From: Planctomycetota bacterium
GTDB taxonomy: Bacteria > Planctomycetota > UBA1135 > GCA-002686595
Length of the DNA: 64,000 nucleotides
Direction: 5' to 3'
NCBI GenBank assembly: GCA_016714045.1
Contig: JADJNY010000005.1
Span: 372,001-436,000, forward strand
Under the pieces are notes generated by a model, which was not told where the DNA came from, did no database searches, and was given only the letters and a program-made list of their open reading frames with translations. Shown piece after piece: positions 44,537 to 54,242 of this stretch. Made by a program: the position numbers and the translations under genes. Numbering within the stretch: the stretch's first letter is position 1; each line of letters begins with the position of its first letter.

Positions 44537-44892
44537 CCCTGCGACTGCTCGCCAACGAGAACTTCCCCGGCCCCGTCGTCCGGGAGCTGCGTCGCCTCGG
44601 GCACGACGTCGCCTGGATCCTGGAACTCCAGCCCTCGGCTCCGGACGAACTCGTCCTGGCGCGAGCGCAACTCGAAGGTCGGACGCTCGTGACCTTCGAC
44701 AAGGACTTCGGGTTGCTCGCGTTCCGCGCCGGGCTCCCGCACGCCTGCGGGGTCGTGCTCCTGCGCTTGAACGGTTCCAGTCCGGAGGTCGACAACGCTC
44801 GGGCGCTCGAGGCCCTCACGAGCCAACCAGATTGGAGCGGGCAGTTCGTCGTGGTCGAGGACGAGCGCATCCGCGTTCGTCCGCTCCCCTGA
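44533..44892 (+). CDS. DUF5615 PIN-like toxin
   Basis: 119 residues. Begins RLLANENFPGPVVRELRRLGHDVAWI, followed by AQLEGRTLVTFDKDFGLLAFR. These Asp/Glu-bearing segments match the DUF5615 (Mut7-C-like PIN) family: an N-terminal acidic residue plus TxDKDFG. PIN-like toxins cleave RNA. Targets of this family are not established. Translationally coupled to the DUF433 gene. Convergent with efp, 48 bases apart. Confidence 0.87.
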   Translation: MTLRLLANENFPGPVVRELRRLGHDVAWILELQPSAPDELVLARAQLEGRTLVTFDKDFGLLAFRAGLPHACGVVLLRLNGSSPEVDNARALEALTSQPDWSGQFVVVEDERIRVRPLP

Positions 44893-44940
44893 GCGCGCGT
44901 CGGCGGAGCGCTCGGCCCGGGCGCCGCGTGCAAGCCACGC

Positions 44941-45504
44941 TCAGTTCTGCCGCCCCTGGAACTCGCCGTCGACCGTGCTGATCTTGATCTGGTCGCCGGC
45001 GGTGATGTGCAGCGGCACCTTCACCTTCATCCCGGTCTCGACGATCGCTTCCTTCTTCACGTTCGTCGCGGTGTTGCCCTTCACGGCGAACTCGGCTTCG
45101 ATCACCTTGAGCGTGACCGACGGCGGGAGCTCGACGCCCAGCGCCAGGTTCTCGTGGAACGTGACTTCGACGACCGTGTTCTCGCGCACGAAGCCCATCT
45201 TGTCCTCGACCAGCTCCGCGGAGAGCGGGAACTGCTCGAACGACTCCTGATCCATGAAGATGTAGCCCGTCGAGTCCTTGTAGAGGTACTCGCACTTCTT
45301 GCGGTCGAGGTAGGCGACCTCGAACGCGTCGCTCGAGCCGAGGCGCATCTCCTTCGTCGCGCCGGTCGTCACGTTGCGGAGCTTCGTATGGATGACCGCG
45401 CGCAGGTTGCCCGGCGTGTGGTGCATGTACTCCACGATCAGCCACAGCTGGCCGTTGTCGTTGATGACGGTGCCTTTGCGCAATTCGGTGGCTCGGGTGG
45501 CCAT
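44941..45504 (-). CDS. efp: elongation factor P
   Basis: 187 residues, normal for the family, three beta-barrel domains (KOW-like 1-~65, OB ~66-127, C-terminal OB ~130-187, with GNTATNVKKEAIVETGMKVKVPLHITAGDQIKI). Binds the ribosome between P and E sites and rescues polyproline stalling. The loop that normally presents the modified Lys/Arg34 reads HHTPGNLRAV, so the tip residue (position 33 here, equal to E. coli Lys34) is Asn. No EpmA, EarP or YmfI-like modifying enzyme is nearby. It may act unmodified. Preceded by a good -10 hexamer on the minus strand. Confidence 0.95.
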   Translation of the reverse strand: MATRATELRKGTVINDNGQLWLIVEYMHHTPGNLRAVIHTKLRNVTTGATKEMRLGSSDAFEVAYLDRKKCEYLYKDSTGYIFMDQESFEQFPLSAELVEDKMGFVRENTVVEVTFHENLALGVELPPSVTLKVIEAEFAVKGNTATNVKKEAIVETGMKVKVPLHITAGDQIKISTVDGEFQGRQN

Positions 45505-45550
45505 GGGCGTGCAGCTTCGTTCGTGGTTGGATCGGAGGAGCGGGGCGAAG

Positions 45551-45556
45551 AGTATA
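45551..45556 (-). promoter_or_regulatory. candidate -10 element for efp
   Basis: TATACT on the minus strand (five of six consensus bases), about 47 bases before the efp ATG. The -35 region (TCTCGC with an 18-base spacer) is poor. Striking because A/T hexamers are rare here. Confidence 0.35.
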
Positions 45557-45731
45557 GCGGAGCGCGCGAGAGCGGCGAGATCTCGCTTGAGGCCGGGCGG
45601 TCCGGGCGCGGGTCGTGCACTGGGGGACAGCGAGCTCTTCCGCGGCTCGAGGGGCGCAAGGTCGGTCGCGGCGCGGCAAGCCGCTGGAGCCGCGAGTCGG
45701 CGGCGCGGTGCGCAGCCCGGGGCGAGCGCCG

Positions 45732-47354
45732 CTAGAACTTCCGCCGCTCGGTCGACGCGGGGATGTTCAGGGCTTTGCGGTACTTCGTCACGGTGCGCCG
45801 CGCGATGCGGACGTGGTCGAGCTCCTCGAGCTTGTCCGCGATCTCGTCATCGGAGAGCGGGTGGTCGTGGTCCTCGGCGGACACGATCTCCGCGATGCGC
45901 TGCTTGATCGAGATCTGGCTCGCGACCTCGCCCGTCGACTTCTGCGTGCCACCGGCGAAGAAGAACTTGAGCGGGAAGATGCCGCGCGGCGTCTGCGCGT
46001 ACTTGCCGGACACCGCGCGCGACACGGTCGAGATGTGCACGCCGACCTCGTCCGCCACCTCCTGCATGCGCAGCGGCTGGAAACCCGACGTGCCCTTCTC
46101 GAGGAACGCGCGCTGGCGTTGGAAGATCACCTGGGCGACGCGGTGGAGCGTCGACTGCCGCAACTGCACCGCGTCGAGGAACCAGCGCGCGGACTCGAGG
46201 CGCTTCTTCACCCAGTCGCGCACGCCGTCGCCCTTCTTCGCCTGCTTCAGGAGCTCGCGGTACTGCGGCGACAGACGCAGCTCGCGCGAGCGCTCGCGCT
46301 GCAGGCGCACTTGGAACTCGCCGTCGATCTCCTCGACGATCACGTCGGGCGTGATCACCTCGGCCATCGGCTCGCCGTAGCCCGAGCCCGGGTTCGGCTC
46401 GAGCGTGCGCAGGACCTCGATCGCCGCCTTGACGTCCTCGATCGTGCGGTTCGTCGCCTTCGCGATGCGCGGCAGGCGGTTGTGTTCGATGTCCTCGAGG
46501 TGCGCCTCGACGAGCTGCGCGGGCAGCGGGTCCTCGAGGTCCATCGACACGAGCTGGAGCTGCAGGCACTCCTTCAGGTCGCGCGCGCCGAGCGCGGGAT
46601 GGCTGATGCGCCGGATCTCCTCGAGCACGATCTCGACGTCGTCGGCGTGGTAGGGCTGGAGCACGCCGGCCGGGACCTCCGCCGCGTGCGCGAACTCGGC
46701 GTGCGGAGTCGGTGGCGCAGGCGCCGCGTGCGCGCCGTTGCCGGCCGGCGTCGCGAGCGGATCGGCGTGCGGCTCCACGGCCGGCGCGTGGGGCTCCTCG
46801 GCGATCACGAGCCCGTCCTCGGCCGCGATCGCGACGGTTGCGTCGCGCGCGACGTCCTCGTGCGGCTGCGTCAGCCAGCCGCGCTCGTCGAGCGAGTAGA
46901 GGACGTACTCCGCGAGCCGCCGGTCGCGCGGCTCGAGCCGCAGGATCGCGAGCTCCTCGATCAGCGCCTCGGCCAGGCTCTTCCCCTGGTCCGCGGTGTT
47001 GTTCATCGCCTCGAGCTTCTTGTCGCCCTCCTCGTCGTTCCGCGCGCGCGGGCGGCCGTCGGAGCCGTCGCGCTGGTACTGCTCGAGCGACTCGAGGATC
47101 GCCTCGACCTTCCGGTCCTCTTGCGCGTTCGCGACCTCGGCTGGGGAGGCGTCGGGCGCGGTCTCCCCGCCCGCGGCCTGGGCGGCCAGGCCGGGTTCGA
47201 CCTCCTCCAGGAAGGGGTTCTCGTTCAGCTCCTGCTGGATCCGGTCCTCGAGGTCGAGGCCGTTCAGCTGCAGGATCTGCATCGCCTGGATCATCTGCGG
47301 CGACTGCTGGAGTCGCTGCTGGAGCGAGGCGGATTGATGGAGGCCGAGTCTCAC
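45732..47354 (-). CDS. rpoN: RNA polymerase sigma-54 factor (RpoN)
   Basis: 540 residues. Region I, the Gln-rich activator-binding part, is LHQSASLQQRLQQSPQMIQAMQILQLNGLDLEDRIQQELNENPFLEE (1-~50). An acidic region II follows with an unusually long Ala/Pro-rich insert near 180-230 (HAPAVEPHADPL..GNGAHAAPAPPTPHAEF). The core-binding domain includes HPALGARDLKECLQLQL and GSGYGEPMAEVITPDVIVE, the HTH EVADEVGVHISTVSRAVSGKYAQTPRGIFPLKFFF, and the RpoN box ARRTVTKYRKAL (518-529) that reads the -24 element. It needs AAA+ activators such as the one at 49716. The usual hpf/ptsN neighbours are absent. Confidence 0.97.
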   Translation of the reverse strand: MRLGLHQSASLQQRLQQSPQMIQAMQILQLNGLDLEDRIQQELNENPFLEEVEPGLAAQAAGGETAPDASPAEVANAQEDRKVEAILESLEQYQRDGSDGRPRARNDEEGDKKLEAMNNTADQGKSLAEALIEELAILRLEPRDRRLAEYVLYSLDERGWLTQPHEDVARDATVAIAAEDGLVIAEEPHAPAVEPHADPLATPAGNGAHAAPAPPTPHAEFAHAAEVPAGVLQPYHADDVEIVLEEIRRISHPALGARDLKECLQLQLVSMDLEDPLPAQLVEAHLEDIEHNRLPRIAKATNRTIEDVKAAIEVLRTLEPNPGSGYGEPMAEVITPDVIVEEIDGEFQVRLQRERSRELRLSPQYRELLKQAKKGDGVRDWVKKRLESARWFLDAVQLRQSTLHRVAQVIFQRQRAFLEKGTSGFQPLRMQEVADEVGVHISTVSRAVSGKYAQTPRGIFPLKFFFAGGTQKSTGEVASQISIKQRIAEIVSAEDHDHPLSDDEIADKLEELDHVRIARRTVTKYRKALNIPASTERRKF

Positions 47355-47469
47355 GTGGGGTCCGGAGCGTGCACGACGGCACGTCTACCTCAGTATGGCC
47401 CGCAAGTTGCCGAGGGCAACCAAGAAGGGACGTCGTTCTCCGCTCGTGAGCCCGGCGTCCCGCGCGCCG

Positions 47470-49005
47470 TCAGGGCTCTCCGAAGCCGATCGAGACCACG
47501 CCCGGCCCGGCGGGCGGCGCCGCGAGCAGGGTCCGGCCGCGTTCGTCCCGGCCGATGCGCGCGGCGTCGCTCCAGAGCTCGCGCCGCAGCAGCTGGAGCT
47601 TCCCGAGCTGCGCGTCCTTCCGCGCGACCTCCTCGGGCGCCGAGCTCGCGGCCTTCCAGGCGCGCGCGGCGAGCACGCCGCCGAACGGAAGGAGCTCCAC
47701 CCCGAGGCCGTCGACGACGAGCTCGGGCTCCGGCGCGGGCATCCACGTCTGGGGCGCGAGCTCCGATCGATAGGCCGTCAAGTAGGGCCGCTCGCGCGTG
47801 GCGAGCACGCGCGCGACGAGGCCCTCGCAGACGGGGAAGGACACGGTGAGACCTTCGTGCGCGAGCTCGACGCGGCTCGCGGCGAGGCGCGGGGCCTCGA
47901 GCGTCGCGACGAGCGCGCGCGCGTCGTCCAGGAGCTTGGGCTCGGCGCGCGGCAGGAAGAGGAGCTCGTTCGTCCAGTACAGCGGCGCGCGCGGGCCGCG
48001 CTCGCTTCCGCGAGCGGCCTCGAGCTGGGCCGCGAGCGCGGACGGCGGGAGCGACACGGGCGCGCTCGCGAAGCCCGCGAAGCTCGCTTCGCGCGCGAGG
48101 TGACCGCCGGGCGACGCGGGAGCGAGCGTCCACGGCTCGTTCGCCAGGAACGCGAGGTCGAGCACGCTCCACCCCGCGCTCCCCGCCGGCACCGCGTCGG
48201 GGCGCGTCGTCGCGCCGAGCACGAGCTTCCATTCGCCGCTCGCGAGGCCGCTCCCCGTGATCGCGACCTCGAGCTTCCCGCCGCTGTCGACGACGCCCGC
48301 GAAGGCGACCTGCACCGCGTTCACGGTCGGCTGCTCGAGGAGCCCGAGGTCGGGCGTGTCCGGGTCGAAGCGCGCGAGGGTCCCGAGCTCGGAGACGTCG
48401 AGCAGGCCCTGCAGCCAGATCCTCTTCCCGCCGGCGACGCGCGCGGCGCGCACGTGGACGCCGGGCCCCGTGAGCGCGGTCCCGAGCACGGGCTGCGCGA
48501 CGCCGCTGTCCGCCGCGACCTCGACGTCGAAGCCGCTGACGAAGGTCTGCGCCTTGCGCGCGCCGAAGAACGCGTCGCCGCCCGAGCGCACGCGCGCGCG
48601 CGCCGGCGCGCCCTTCGAGCCGCCCGCGACGAGCTCGCAGGTGAGCTCGACCTCGAGCGCCGCGCCTTGCGCCGCGAGGTCGGCGATCGCGGCGCGCGCG
48701 CTCGCGAGCGCCGCGTCCTCGCCGCGCGCGAGCAGCGCCGGGGACGAGCGGAAGAACTCGAGCGTCGCGCCGCGCGCGCGCGCGTCCTCCTCGAGCATCT
48801 GCATCAGGAGCGGCTGCGGGAGCCGCGGCGCGGGCGCAGCGCGCTCCGCGTCGCCGCCGCGCTGCCGCAGGAGCACGTGGACGCCGTCCAGCAGCCGGTG
48901 GGGCTCGGGCGGCGCCGGTTCGGGTGCGCAGAGCGGCGGCGCGCCGAGCGGGGCCCAGCCCCCGCCTGGGAGGAGGAGCGCGAGCCAGGCGACGGTGGTG
49001 AGCAT
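47470..49005 (-). CDS. hypothetical secreted protein, Ala-rich
   Basis: 511 residues, no family recognised. N-terminal hydrophobic segment (MLTTVAWLALLLPGGGWAPLG) suggests export. The body is beta-rich: repeated short strands such as KAQTFVSGFDVEVAADSGVAQPVLGTALTGPGVHVRAARVAGGKRIWLQGLLDVSELG, LTVSFPVCEGLVARVL and ELVVDGLGVELLPFGG. The strand pattern around QTFVSGFDVEVA...PVLGTALTG.GVHVRA is faintly like the secretin/TonB-short fold seen in planctomycete secretion proteins, but this is not enough to assign it. Lies between rpoN (115 bases downstream) and the divergent GGDEF-like gene. Confidence 0.7.
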   Translation of the reverse strand: MLTTVAWLALLLPGGGWAPLGAPPLCAPEPAPPEPHRLLDGVHVLLRQRGGDAERAAPAPRLPQPLLMQMLEEDARARGATLEFFRSSPALLARGEDAALASARAAIADLAAQGAALEVELTCELVAGGSKGAPARARVRSGGDAFFGARKAQTFVSGFDVEVAADSGVAQPVLGTALTGPGVHVRAARVAGGKRIWLQGLLDVSELGTLARFDPDTPDLGLLEQPTVNAVQVAFAGVVDSGGKLEVAITGSGLASGEWKLVLGATTRPDAVPAGSAGWSVLDLAFLANEPWTLAPASPGGHLAREASFAGFASAPVSLPPSALAAQLEAARGSERGPRAPLYWTNELLFLPRAEPKLLDDARALVATLEAPRLAASRVELAHEGLTVSFPVCEGLVARVLATRERPYLTAYRSELAPQTWMPAPEPELVVDGLGVELLPFGGVLAARAWKAASSAPEEVARKDAQLGKLQLLRRELWSDAARIGRDERGRTLLAAPPAGPGVVSIGFGEP

Positions 49006-49203
49006 GCGTGCGACCTCGGAGGGTGGGAGCGGCGCCGATGGGGTCGTCGGCGAGCGCCAGGATAGTGCGCTCCACGGGTGGAGGCTACGCGCGAGCGGCC
49101 GCCGCTCCGAGCGCTCGATCCGTGACGCAGGCCCGCTCCTGCGCTACAACGGCCCGGAACGGCGCGGCCCGCACGGGCGCGCGGGAGAGATCCGAGAGCG
49201 CGC

Positions 49204-49710
49204 ATGACCGAGAGCACGAGAGCCCAGGGAGGCGAGCGCCGCGCGCTCTACTCCGTCGCCCAGATCCAGCACATCCTGCGCGTCGAGTTCCAGCGCGCGC
49301 GCCGCTACGGATACCCGCTCGCGTGCATCGTGCTGTCCGTGGACCAGCTCGGGAGCGTGCGCGACCGGCTGGGCTACGAGGCGAAGGAGCAGGTGCTCGA
49401 AGCCATCGTCGAGCTCCTCCAGCGCAACACGCGCGGGAGCGACTTCCTCGGGCGCACCGCGGACGATCGCCTGATCGTCGTCGTGCCGCACACGCCCGCG
49501 GACGGCGTGCGGGTGCTCTGCGAGCGGCTGCTCTCCGAGGCGCGCAAGCTCGCGCTCGCCGGCGCGGGACGGAGCACGCTCAGCCTCGGCTGGGCGGACT
49601 CGAGCGCCGTCCAGGTCGCGTACCACGACGAACTCCTGGCGCTCGCGGAGGCCGCGCACGCGGACGCGAGCGCGCAGGGCGGCGACCAGAGCCGCGCGGC
49701 GCGGAGCTGA
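49204..49710 (+). CDS. degenerate GGDEF-domain protein
   Basis: 168 residues. The fold matches a diguanylate-cyclase domain: LRVEFQRARRYGYPLACIVLSVDQLGSVRDRLGYEAKEQVLEAIVELLQRNTRGSDFLGRTADDRLIVVVPHTPADGVRVLCERL. The signature GGDEF is replaced by TADDR, so cyclase activity is unlikely. It may bind nucleotide or act as a protein partner. The stop codon is five bases before the NtrC-type regulator, so they are co-transcribed and probably in one pathway. No sensor or TM part. Confidence 0.82.
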   Translation: MTESTRAQGGERRALYSVAQIQHILRVEFQRARRYGYPLACIVLSVDQLGSVRDRLGYEAKEQVLEAIVELLQRNTRGSDFLGRTADDRLIVVVPHTPADGVRVLCERLLSEARKLALAGAGRSTLSLGWADSSAVQVAYHDELLALAEAAHADASAQGGDQSRAARS

Positions 49711-49715
49711 CGCGC

Positions 49716-51092
<1,377 letters not shown>

Positions 51093-51125
51093 GCACCGAG
51101 GAACTCGCGGCGGGCGCGCTCCGCG

Positions 51126-51912
51126 ATGCCGCCGGCGGCGCTCGCGCCGCTCCCCGAGGCCGAGGTCGCGCCCGGCGCGCTCGCCATCGCGGACCTGCAC
51201 CTCGACGCGGCGCGCGAAGAGAGCGTCGAGCCGTTCCTGCGCTTCCTGCGCGAGCGCACGGGTCCGGGGAGCGCGGCGAACGCGGAGCGCGGCGCGCCGA
51301 CCTTGCTCGTGCTCGGCGACCTGTTCGACGTGTGGGTCGGGCCGGCGGAGGCGCGCCTCCCCGGCGCGCGCGCCGTGCTCGACGGCTTGCGCGCGCTCAC
51401 CGAGCGCGGGGCGCGCGTCCACGTCGTGCCCGGGAACCGCGACTTCCTGCTCGACGCGGCGTTCGAGCGCGCGACGGGCGCCGTGCTCCACCCCGAGGGC
51501 TTCGTGGCGCGCGTCGGCGGCGCGCGTGCTCTGCGTGCACGGCGACACGCTCTGCACGCGCGACACGGGCTACCTGCGCCTGCGCAGCGTGCTGCGCACG
51601 GGCTCGGTGCGCTGGCTCGGCGCGCACCTCCCGCTCGCCGTCTCGAGCGCGATCGGCCGCCGCCTGCGACGCGCGTCCGTGCACGCGATCGCCGCGAAGC
51701 TGCCCGACGAGAAGACCGTGCAGCGCGCGGCCGCCGAGCTGCTCGCGACGACGCACCGGGCCGACGCGCTCCTCTGCGGCCACGCGCACGCCTTCCGCGA
51801 CGAGCGCCTCGATGGGGGCGCGCGCTGGATCGTGCTCGATGCGTTCGGCGGCGGCCGCGACGTCGCGAGGCTCGGATCGGGCGGGGAGCTCGAGCTGGGC
51901 CCGAGCTCCTGA
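51126..51912 (+). pseudogene. UDP-2,3-diacylglucosamine hydrolase-like metallophosphoesterase (LpxH-like), frameshifted
   Basis: The first part, from ATG 51126, has ADLHLD (first metal Asp/His), LGDLFDVW and GNRDFLLD. Near 51511-51525, in a GGCGGCGCGCGTG tract, the frame must skip one base (+1) to continue as VLCVHGDTLCTRDTGYLRLRSVLR, ending with GHAHAFRD. Joined, the protein is about 261 residues with all metallophosphoesterase motifs in the order and spacing of LpxH, which makes lipid X in lipid A synthesis. One extra base explains the break. Sequencing error or recent decay are both possible. Since the motifs are all preserved, an error is more likely. Confidence 0.8.
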
Positions 51913-51919
51913 TCGTCGA

Positions 51920-52920
51920 TCACCAGTCGATCACGACGCCGTTCGTCACGTTGTACGTCGCGGGCGGGCAGAACATGGGCGCCGAGCTGCGGTAGTAGGC
52001 CTGGTACCAGCGCCTCGCCCCCGAGCCCGCCGTCACACCCGTGCGTTGCGCGAGTGTCACCGAGTCCGACGTCCCGGGGAAGCGGCTCGCGCCGCCCGCG
52101 TTGAAGACCGTGCGCAGGCGGAGGAGCGTTCCTCCGACGCAGCGCACTCCGTCGCCGAACGTGGCGTCGGCGAGCGCGTCGCCGACGAAGTAGACGCACG
52201 CGACGCTCGCGGGCATGCCGTCGCCCCGCAGGACGGCGTAGTCCGACGCGGGATCGCCCGTCGCGACGAGCCGCGCGCCGCTCGGCTGCACCGAGTTCGC
52301 GCAGCCGCGACCGGCGCTGCCCACGTTCCCGCACGGACAGGGCGTGCTGTGCGACACGTCGATTCCGTCGCCCGCGCAGAACTCGGCGATGGAAGGGACG
52401 TCGCGCAACACGAGCGTGTCCGTCGTGAACTGCAGGAACGCATCCTGCGCGATGAGGAAGAACGTGGGGGAGCCGAGCGCGGCGCCGGGCCACGTGCCCA
52501 GGTCCTCGAGGGGATCGGTCGAGACGAACAGCGCGCCGGGGTCGACGTGGAGGTCGAACGCCGCCGTCGAGCCGTCGCCGAACGCGATCGATTCGATGCG
52601 GAGCGCATCCCCATCCGGCCCGTGACCGATGCGCAGCGTGGGACCGGGAGTCGCTGTCGTGAGCGTGATCGGACCCGCGGTCAGGCGGATGCTCTCGGGG
52701 AGGACCTCGTACTCCGCCCAGCCCGAGGGGACGAACCCGCGCGCTCCGAGACGACCGCGAAGCGCAGCACGGTGCTCGTCCCGAGGGGGATCGCGCTCCA
52801 CGGGCCGAGGGCGACGTTCGCGCTGCTCACCTGCGCGTGCACCTCGAGCACGACGGTCTCTCCTGCGGCGGCGGAGTGGAGTGCACAGACGACGGACGCG
52901 ACGGCGAGGGGGCGGAACAT
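51920..52920 (-). pseudogene. secreted protein with Cys-rich C-terminal module, frameshifted
   Basis: ATG 52920 opens a signal peptide (MFRPLAVASVVCALHSAAAG) followed by VVLEVHAQVSSANVALGPW. The frame breaks at about 52735-52746 in a GCGCGCGGG tract. A -1 shift rejoins GFVPSGWAEYEVLPESIRL and runs to CAGDG...CPCGN...GCANS and the FCPPATYNVTN...W end. The product would be about 333 residues, very close in layout to the 331-residue paralogue on the other strand (53128). A single missing base accounts for the break. Probably exported; function unknown. Confidence 0.75.
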
Positions 52921-53127
52921 GCGGCAGCTCCTGGTTCGGGCCGGGGGCGAGTCCGCCCGCGGGCTGCGGACGAGGGAGAGAAGTACCGGAGTTCCCCGCG
53001 ACCGTGCCCGACTTGGGAACGACGGAGGCGGCTCTCTCGTGCTGGACCACGGTTCCTGCCCCAAGAGACGATGGCCAGGGGGCCCGGAACCGTCACACTG
53101 GGCCTCGGCCCCAACCAGGATGCTCCG

Positions 53128-54123
53128 ATGCGCCCCTCGTCCCTCGCTCTCGTCCTCCTCTCCCTCCCTGCCACCGCCGGCACCGCCGTGTTCGAAGTCG
53201 TCGGCACCGTCGCCAGCGCCAGCGTGAACAACGGGCCGTTCGTCGGCACGACGGTCGGCATGCCTGCGCGCCTCACGTACCACGTCACGACACCGGGCAC
53301 GGACGTGAACCCGGGGCACGTCACCACGTTTTCGATCGTCGCGTCGAGCGTCGTGCTCACGATCGGGCCGAACTCGACGGGCAGCACCGCCGCGACGCCG
53401 ACGGTGACGATGCGCAACCAGGACTTCACGGTCGACGGCGTGTTCCAGAGCGGGCTCGCGCTCACCGGCACGTCGCCGGTGGGCTTCTCGTTCTCCGACT
53501 GCAACGGCGCGAGCTTCACGTCGACGGATCCGCTCGCGAACGTCGGGACGTACTCGTCGGCGAACTGGTGCGTGTACGACTGGGTGATCCAGGGGCCGGG
53601 CATCTTCCTCGAGATGCTGCCCGCGACGTTCACGATCTCCGAGCTGCCGCCCGGCGCGCCGTTCTGCTTCGGCGACGGGCTCGACACGACGCACACGACG
53701 CCGTGCCCGTGCGCGAACACGGGGAGCGCAGGCCACGGCTGCGCGAATTCGGTCAACGCCGCCGGGGCGCTCCTCACTGCGAGCGGCGAGCTCGCGACCG
53801 ACACGGTCGTGCTCGAGGGCTCGGGCATGCCCGCGACGGTCGCGTGCATCTACCTCCAGGGCGACGCGCTCGCGGACACGACGTTCGGCGACGGCGTGCG
53901 TTGCGCTGGCGGGACGCTCCTGCGCCTGCGCACGAAGGTCAACTCCGGCGGCGCGAGCGCCTTCCCCGACTCCACGGACACGGTGACCCTGTCGCAGAGA
54001 GGTGGCGTCGTCGTCGGAAGCGGCGTCACGCGGCAGTACCAGACCTACTATCGCAACTCCGCCGGGCTGTTCTGCCCGCCCGAGACCTTCAACGTCACGA
54101 ACGGCTACGCGATCGTCTGGTAG
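53128..54123 (+). CDS. secreted protein with Cys-rich C-terminal module
   Basis: 331 residues. Signal peptide 1-~18 (MRPSSLALVLLSLPATAG). A beta-rich N-terminal domain (~19-175; VFEVVGTVASASVNNGPFVGTTVGMPARLTYHVTTPGTD) is homologous to that of the divergent gene at 52920. C-terminal module from residue ~179: CFGDGLDTTHTTPCPCANTGSAGHGCANS, CIYLQGDA, FGDGVRC, YYRN and FCPPETFNVTNGYAIVW to the end. ATG 53128 has AGGA eight bases upstream. Frames upstream of it have shadow composition. The N-terminal domain resembles short secreted proteins of unknown function in PEP-CTERM-type exported families, but no PEP-CTERM tail is present. Confidence 0.88.
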   Translation: MRPSSLALVLLSLPATAGTAVFEVVGTVASASVNNGPFVGTTVGMPARLTYHVTTPGTDVNPGHVTTFSIVASSVVLTIGPNSTGSTAATPTVTMRNQDFTVDGVFQSGLALTGTSPVGFSFSDCNGASFTSTDPLANVGTYSSANWCVYDWVIQGPGIFLEMLPATFTISELPPGAPFCFGDGLDTTHTTPCPCANTGSAGHGCANSVNAAGALLTASGELATDTVVLEGSGMPATVACIYLQGDALADTTFGDGVRCAGGTLLRLRTKVNSGGASAFPDSTDTVTLSQRGGVVVGSGVTRQYQTYYRNSAGLFCPPETFNVTNGYAIVW

Positions 54124-54125
54124 CG

Positions 54126-54167
54126 TCCGCCGAGCGCGTGCAGTGCGCTTTCCCCGCGCGCGGCGGA
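54126..54167 (+). terminator. candidate nested hairpin after the secreted protein
   Basis: Outer arms tccgccg (54126-54132) and cggcgga (54161-54167) pair over seven bases. Inside, agcgc and gcgct (54133-54149) pair over five. Three bases after the stop codon. No T-run. Confidence 0.35.
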
Positions 54168-54242
54168 GCCCCGGCTGGCCCGCGCGCGGTCCCGTCCTTA
54201 CACTCGTCGGGACGCATGTCCACGCTGCACGCCCTCGCCACG

